The notes under the pieces are model-generated. The model was not told the origin of the DNA. It was given only the letters and a program-made list of their open reading frames with translations, and did not search any database. Shown here in pieces: positions 58,601-64,000 of a stretch of 64,000 nt of DNA. Within the stretch, counting starts at the first letter, position 1, and each line of letters begins with the position of its first letter. The stretch comes from Asparagopsis taxiformis (lineage: Eukaryota > Rhodophyta > Florideophyceae > Bonnemaisoniales > Bonnemaisoniaceae), in assembly GCA_030407315.1 (NCBI GenBank), contig JALQPE010001844.1, forward strand, positions 1-64,000, read 5' to 3'. Position numbers and translations under genes: made by a program.

Positions 58601-59311
58601 GGTCACTCGGTGAGATCCATCGACATATTGCAGTCGTACTTTGCATTGGAATCACATCACCTCGCAGACGGACACGCGTGAAGCAATCACGGAAAATCCC
58701 TGAGTGAGAAACGTTTTCTTCAACTCATCAACGCGATGCGGCCTGACCACCCTGGACACGACTGCCGGAGGAGAAACATCCAGGGGGAAATGAAGACTGG
58801 AATGTTTCGGCAGCTCTCCGGACTTATGTCGTAGTCCACATCCACCGGGATGGGCACTGTGCCAGGGTAGGCCAGCCTGGTGCTGCGGAGAGGCTTGTTC
58901 GGTACGATGTCACGAGCGTTGTGATCATCGACCTTCTCCGCATCCTCTGCCAAGTCGCTGCCGGACGCGATGATCATGTCCGGAGCAGGCGAGCTGGGCA
59001 GAGGAGCACCAGATCCCTCGACGGCTGGCGCCGCTTCGGCAGATTGAGCCGGAAGCGGAGTTGCGGGAACGCCAGCGTCGATTGTCGGGACAACCGCGGG
59101 ATCGGAAGCGGAAGGGGGGAGGGGACGGGCTTAGGTGCTGGGCTGAGCTGGGTCAGCGCTGCAGCAGCTTCGCAAACGTCCATGGGGACAGGGGGGCCAG
59201 AGAAGGAGAAGGAGAGGGAGAAGGAGAGGGAGAAGGAGTGGGAGAATCGTTGTCACGGCGGCTGGCAGAGCGCACCTGGCGGTCGAAAGCGTTGGGGGAT
59301 TGTTGAGCCAT
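55671..59311 (-). pseudogene. ParB-2OG gene, copy B
   Basis: It starts with MAQQSPNAFDRQVRSASRR at 59311. Then a Ser-Pro repeat, VSRVVRPHRVDELKKTFLTQ near 58750, an in-frame TGA, and VDGSHRVTALKAIL near 58610 (DGxHR of the ParB-like domain). The helical middle has IARGFKTIESPAFKYWSSIP and TIGQEWIAGLLEIFGYVKEV. A long Ser/Pro/Ala-rich linker follows. The dioxygenase half is nearly intact: LLENLGVIVMEGLL, RLLLTADGAADQDGHTDF near 56045 (HxD), YSVLVGRGDLYHYGVGF near 55830 (distal His) and TRGHIYLK near 55750 (Arg). Shifts occur near 58145 (two bases fewer than copy C), near 57800, and near 55880 (one base fewer than copy C). This enzyme type oxidises a substrate with iron, oxygen and 2-oxoglutarate; with a ParB-like domain, DNA is the natural guess. 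Confidence 0.7.
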
Positions 59312-59544
59312 TGCTTTGGTGAGTGATTGACAAACGAAGAGTGAAAGATTGAGAAAGAGAGAAGAAGATCTGAACGACAAGCTGTTTTGCTGCGTAAGCT
59401 GAGTAAGATAGGCGAAACTTAGAGATCTGACATATTCCTATTAGTATACACCCTGGTAATGATATTCAGCGGTTGACCAATCCGAACCTTCCACATCACT
59501 TTTCGTTGTACGACAATTACAGCTCAGGCAGTTTACCAAGGATC
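59312..59544. other. 5' flank of copy B
   Basis: The 230 bases before the start codon hold no clear motif and lead straight into the next palindrome array. Confidence 0.35.
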
Positions 59545-59810
59545 CTTACAGCAAAGCCATCGTTACGATGACTTTGCTGTAAGGAAACGTTTCATTACAG
59601 AGGCCAGGAATTTTTTTACCGGGTAAAGAAATCATGGCCACTGTAATGTTTTGTTTCCTGACAGCAAAGTCATCGTTACGATGACTTTGCTGTAAGAAAA
59701 CGTTTTCATTACAGCGGCCAGGAATTTTTTTACCGGGTAAAGAAATCATGGCCACTGTAATGAAACCTTTCCTTACAGCAAAGTCATCGTAACGATGACT
59801 TTGCTGTAAG
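59545..59810. repeat. Palindrome array, three units
   Basis: Palindromes lie at 59545-59583 (one mismatch), 59658-59696 and 59772-59810. Inner modules TTTTACCGGGTAAAG. It sits directly upstream of copy B, so copy B has arrays of this family on both sides. Confidence 0.8.
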
Positions 59811-60406
59811 CATCCCTGGTAAACTGCTCCATCTGTAAGCCGTTGGTCTCAACCCTCGCTCTCGTTTCTGTTGTCCTCCATCATCTCCACCTACCTTCCC
59901 CCTACACACCACCTCTCTAATGTCACTCTACCCACCCTTTGGTGCATGAAATATTTTCTTACCACTGCCATAGTCTACACATACTGCTGCCTTCATACCT
60001 CTGCATGCCTACCCTTCAATCTTTCTTCCATCTTTCTCTACCGTGCTAGGCTTAGACCATGCTCTGTGCACATCTGACTTACTTAATATCATTGTATAGC
60101 TAGAAACTAGAATAATAATTACATCACTAGAGTACACTGCAAATGTTAGTAACTATGGTTGGTGTGGTACACAACACCCTACCTCCTTCATGAGTAAACT
60201 TTGCGCACAGAACCGTTCAATACCAGGTAGTGCAGCCAGCGCAAACCAGGCTTGCACGACGCAGAGTGCTCCCCAGAGCCGTCAACAGTCGTCCAAACCA
60301 TCGTTGTACGATGTTCCCGGCTCCACACTTCCCTTCTCACCCTTCCCAGGGTGGGAGACGGACGAAACTCCCAACCGCTTACAGCCGAAGCCGTTTACCC
60401 GGGATG
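59811..60406. repeat. Palindrome repeat family body
   Basis: The first 290 bases are the complement of 11213-11480. The part from 60230 (GCACGACGCAGAGTGCTCC) resembles the complement of 11590-11700. Two family members appear to abut head to head. No gene is seen. Confidence 0.6.
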
Positions 60407-60605
60407 CTTACAGCAAAGTCATCGTTACGATGACTTTGCTGTAAGGAAAGGTTTGATTACAGTGGTGAGAAAATTTTACCGGGTAAAAAAATCAGCAAGA
60501 ATTTTTTACCCGGTAAAAAATTGTGGCCGCTGTAACGATGACTTTGCTGTAAGAAATCAAATCATTACAGCAAAGTCATCGTAACGATGACTTTGCTGCA
60601 CCAGC
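60407..60605. repeat. Palindrome array, two units plus a half
   Basis: Palindromes at 60407-60445 and about 60564-60600, with a right half alone near 60533-60552. TTTTACCCGGTAAAA modules lie between. From 60606 to 60857 nothing is recognised. Confidence 0.75.
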
Positions 60606-60857
60606 ACCCCGAAACGAAACTGCATCATCTGTAAGCCTTCCTCACCTCAATGTTGTAACCAAAGACGACTGCGATATTACCTTGTTCTATTCTAGTAGTG
60701 CCCACCATAGTTTCCTCCCCTTCTCATATTAAATTGAGTATTGTATATCTCTCGACCCGTCTACATACGCAAACGTTCATGTACTAGCCTAACTTTCATC
60801 GTTTACTTGAAGGCGGCCTTGATGCCTGCCATAGAATGCTATTAAGAACTAATTTCA

Positions 60858-63800
60858 TCAGATATCTAAACGCTCCCAGTAGTTGACATTGAAGGGAGGC
60901 TGTAGCAACTTCTCCCTGGAAGTTCGCAGTGATAGATGGGACCGGATAGGATGCTGGTACCTCACCGAAGAACGACCCTCCGCGAATCCCATTCCTCCGT
61001 GATACACGTCCGTTCGGCATACAAGCAGGGAATACGGTGGGATGCGCACGTTCGTCACTGGCACGCGGTACTTTCTTTCGCTGGATGACTTAGGCACACA
61101 TGGCTGAACTTGGCGATACGAATGATGAACCCATCCGCACCAGCAGCCATCATGAAATATGATGGCGAGTTGAGAGGACCAGTTCCAGTTCCCTCACGGA
61201 CGGGAACATCGGTATGCATAAGTTGCTCCTGACTACCTTCTGCGGTCAAAATCAGACGAAGACCCGTTTCTGGAAAGACCACCGCTTCTTCTCTTCCAAA
61301 CCCGAGCTTCAGGTTCTCCGCACAAATCGCCTTACCTAGCTCCAGAATCAGCTTGTTCCTGTACTGCCGCGCGCTTTCTTGCTCAAGGTCATCGCAGATG
61401 CTTTTCCGGTCCGTCTTGAATACACCAGTGCTGTCTTTCGGTCGAAGTGGTTTCCACGGGTTCTTCTGACTTGCACTTGAGCCACTTGTAGTACCTTGGA
61501 ATGTGCTGGCCATCTGTGTGAATAACTCGTGCGTAGCTGCTCCCACTGTAGTAGAAGAGAAAATGTCTTGCAACACCACGTAACCAAGCTCGTCGATCAT
61601 TCTTCTCTGGTAGCTGAAGTATTGTTGGCTTTCACAAGAACCGAGGGGACATACCAAAGTAGAGTAGCCTGCAGCTGCTTCCATTATCTCCGTCCGGATT
61701 GTATCAATGTCTTCTTCTGTGATATAATACTTCATTCTCGAGTTGGAAGGAACGCATAAAGGCAGCTTCTCAGGTATGTCCTCTGCGAATGTGCGGTCTG
61801 GAAGGGAGTTTTCTTGCTCGTCAGTGAAGAGTGGTGCTTCTTCTCCAGTCGTTCGTCCTTGCATTGACTCTACTCTTCTTTTCCCGGGAGGCCCAATCTC
61901 AATGTTGTCATCCGGCGTATTGGGCTCAGAAAACTTCGCGCTAGTATCTTCCCTTCTTCGCTTCTTATCCAACCTGGACTCGTTTTCATCGCCGCTTCCA
62001 CCAGAACTCCTGCTTCTTCCCGAATTCTCCTTGTCCACTTCGGCCGGGCTAGTGCTGTAAGTTTCTGGTGTCCTGATTCGAAGTTTCAATATCACAGAGC
62101 GGTTCTGCGCATCTCCAGCTTGTTGTCCAGGCGTGTCTATGTCCATGCGACCACTATTGTCCAAGTTGATATCCAGACTTTGCGTATCGCCGCTTTGTTT
62201 CCTTCCCTGAGGAAGATCTTCTCTGACAATCCTTCCCGGCGAATTATCCCTGGCACGACTTTCCCGCTCTGCCCTTGAAGCTGAAAGACGTTCCTGTTCT
62301 TTTTGGAGAACAGCAAGACGTTCTGCTTCCCTCTTCTCAGCTGCTGCAAGACGCGTGGCAGGACGTTCCTGTCCTCCCTCTTTTGCTGCGGCAGGACGGT
62401 CTTCTGCTTCTTTCGGGGTGCTCAGAGGTGCCTCTTCTATTGCTTTCGTCGCGACAGCAGGAATCACTTCTTCAGCCACCACATTTGGAGTAATTTCCTG
62501 TTCTTCCTCCACACACAGCAGAAACTTCCTGCTCTGCTTGGGCTTCGGCAGATACTCCTTCTTCTGCTTGAACAGGACCAGAGTTTCCACAGTTTCCTTC
62601 TCTGTAGAATTATTTCCCTGTTCTGCGGCAGTAGGTGCTTCTTCGTCTTCTGCTTTGGCGCCATCAACAAGTGCTTTTTCTATTTCTCCGGGGTCATGCG
62701 ATTCCGTTCCCTCTCCTCCTCCGCTTTCGTCTCCTGCATTGCCTTTGTCCCGGTAGCATATTCCAGTTTGTCGTAAAAACTGTTTGTAAACATCCCGTTC
62801 TTGGTTCTCAGACTGCTACTGTCTACCACGTCGTCATGAAAGTCGACAAGGACGAATACAATGCGCTCTCCAATGCGATGATCATTATCCCCGACCTCCT
62901 TCGCGTTTTCTGCTGCCAAATCCGTTCGCACGAATTCCTCCATCGTTGCAGAGTTCAACCACTTGCGGACGACCTCTGCCATATCATAGATGGCCAACAG
63001 AGCCAGTAGCCAAGTGCGCATCGTGAACGGACTTCCGCTTCCGATATTTCTGACAAGTCCTCTCTTCCTCCTCATCCTTGTCCACGACGCTGTCATCTCG
63101 AGCACAAACCACTGGAACCACTCCTTATCGCGCGTCCCGCGTCCGTCCGTGCCATTGCGGAATATTGCGTTATTGACAAGATCGAGCACGCACCCGTACA
63201 TATCGGCAGAGTCAATTCGAGAAAAGTCCGGATCTCTTCCCTCGGTTCTTGCATCCTCGATTTCTCTGTTCCTATCCAAAGCATTGTAAACGCTAGGGAT
63301 AGAGCTCCAGTACACGAAAGCAACGCTGTCTGTGCGATTGAACCCCTTCGCAATGTTGATGTACTGCCTATACGAGTTCTCCGAACGGTTCCTGTCGGAC
63401 GGCAGAATATAGCTCACTTTCTTTCAGAATAGGAATAAGCCGGACAACAGGAAGATCCATCTGGTTGGAAAACCTGAGAAACTCTATGACCGCACACACA
63501 TTGTCGGCAATGCTCACAGAAGCGACATCGTGAGTTTGTATATTGGCTTCGAGAGACAGTTTCAGAACCTCCAGCGCATCGAAAATTAGACGCCCGTTCG
63601 GCGCAATCAACTGTTGTACCCAAACCAATTCCAAGGAATCCCTGTTCTTTCCTGAGTACTTCTCCAGGCATAGTTGCAGAGCAGCTATGCGATGAGAGCC
63701 ATCGATGCAGTAAAACTCGTCTCCTTCGTTATCTTCCATTTTGCAGACTGTAATCATAGTTCCAGTGGTAGAGAAACCTCTATCCATGAAAATGCTGGCC

Positions 63801-63976
63801 AGTTCGTTTACACGACCCGGTCGCACCAAACGGGAGGTCACTGTCGGAAATTTCACTTTGCGAGGATCAACTTGCACTTTAGAAGAGCTGTACTGAGCAA
63901 TAGTGATGCTTTTCTCTTCAGCAGAAGGAGAATTGCTCTTCTCCGCTGTAGTATTCATGATACTATTGTCTCCCAT
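60858..63976 (-). CDS. ParB-2OG gene, copy A (best preserved)
   Basis: It starts with MGDNSIMNTTAEKSNSPSAE at 63976. Residues about 25-110 form the ParB-like domain: RLVRPGRVNELASIFMDRGF, then EFYCIDGSHRIAALQLCL (DGxHR). The helical middle has NIAKGFNRTDSVAFVYWSSI and TWLLALLAIYDMAEVVRKWL. A Glu/Arg-rich linker (AEKREAERLAVLQKEQERLS) and an Asp/Ser-rich stretch follow. The oxygenase part has MIDELGYVVLQDIFSS, RLILTAEGSQEQLMHTDVPV near 61210 (HxD), SPSYFMMAAGADGF, PPYSLLVCRTDVYHGGMGF near 61015 (His) and IRSHLSL near 60930 (Arg). That is a complete Fe/2-oxoglutarate set. Frames break near 63415 (+1), near 62650 and near 61090, so joining gives about 1040 residues. It is a candidate DNA or RNA base oxygenase; a phytanoyl-type small-molecule enzyme is the alternative. 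The expected nuclear location is inference. Confidence 0.7.
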
Positions 63977-64000
63977 TGTAATCCCTGCAATCTCAGTTCG

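Noticed and set aside
1..64000. Bacterial or phage origin of the window, suggested by ParB and DNA methyltransferase
   Set aside because: Chromovirus, CACTA ends, SET, spliced micro-exons and AATAAA signals are eukaryotic, and genes show no ribosome binding sites.

Overview
This is a transposon-rich stretch of a eukaryotic nuclear genome. The evidence is a Ty3/gypsy chromovirus with a C-terminal chromodomain, CACTA-type DNA transposon ends, a Tnp2/Plavaka-like transposase, SET domains, an importin-like fragment, AATAAA signals and a phase-consistent chain of GT-AG micro-exons. I see no rRNA, tRNA, CRISPR or operon. An alga or protist is likely; a red alga is my guess, held with low confidence and not testable here.

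The most striking content is two related protein families that seem to belong to mobile DNA. Family 1 joins an N-terminal ParB-like domain (DGxHR motif) to a C-terminal 2-oxoglutarate/Fe(II) dioxygenase fold (HxD...H...R). It occurs four times: D (split, minus strand, 19295-20871 plus 2410-4716), C (7125-9470, a chimeric relic), B (55671-59311) and A (60858-63976). Family 2 joins a beta-class DNA methyltransferase (DPPY/F before FSG) to a SET domain. It occurs twice, without ParB at 23372-26573 and with ParB at 50154-53620. Together they look like carriers of a DNA-modifying writer, an oxidative enzyme and a histone-type methyltransferase.

Layout. 1-2.1 kb: repeats and a pyrimidine-rich tract. 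2.4-4.7 kb: C-terminal half of gene D. 4717-19294: a 14.6 kb CACTA-type insertion with both ends, TC flanks, no transposase, chimeric copy C, palindrome arrays and an importin-13/transportin-3-like relic. 19.3-20.9 kb: N-terminal half of gene D, in frame across the insertion. 21.2-22.6 kb: hairpin repeats and a 106-bp tandem array. 22.8-27.0 kb: the methyltransferase-SET gene between inverted ~200-bp hairpin repeats. 27.2-32.6 kb: a coiled-coil protein (X1) convergent with a transposase gene. 33.4-34.4 kb: micro-exon array. 34.65-35.5 kb: minisatellites. 35.8-38.9 kb: chromovirus pol. 38.9-44.9 kb: GC-rich decayed retroelement-like DNA. 45583 onward: end of a second CACTA element, then X2, a Tudor-like protein (Y) and ParB-methyltransferase-SET. 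53.9-60.6 kb: palindrome arrays around copy B. 60.9-64.0 kb: copy A.

Many genes are broken by one-base shifts. Five of them are repaired by adding one base to a homopolymer, which suggests residual sequencing error or, less likely, -1 frameshifting. Functions are inferred by eye from motifs; no search was run.
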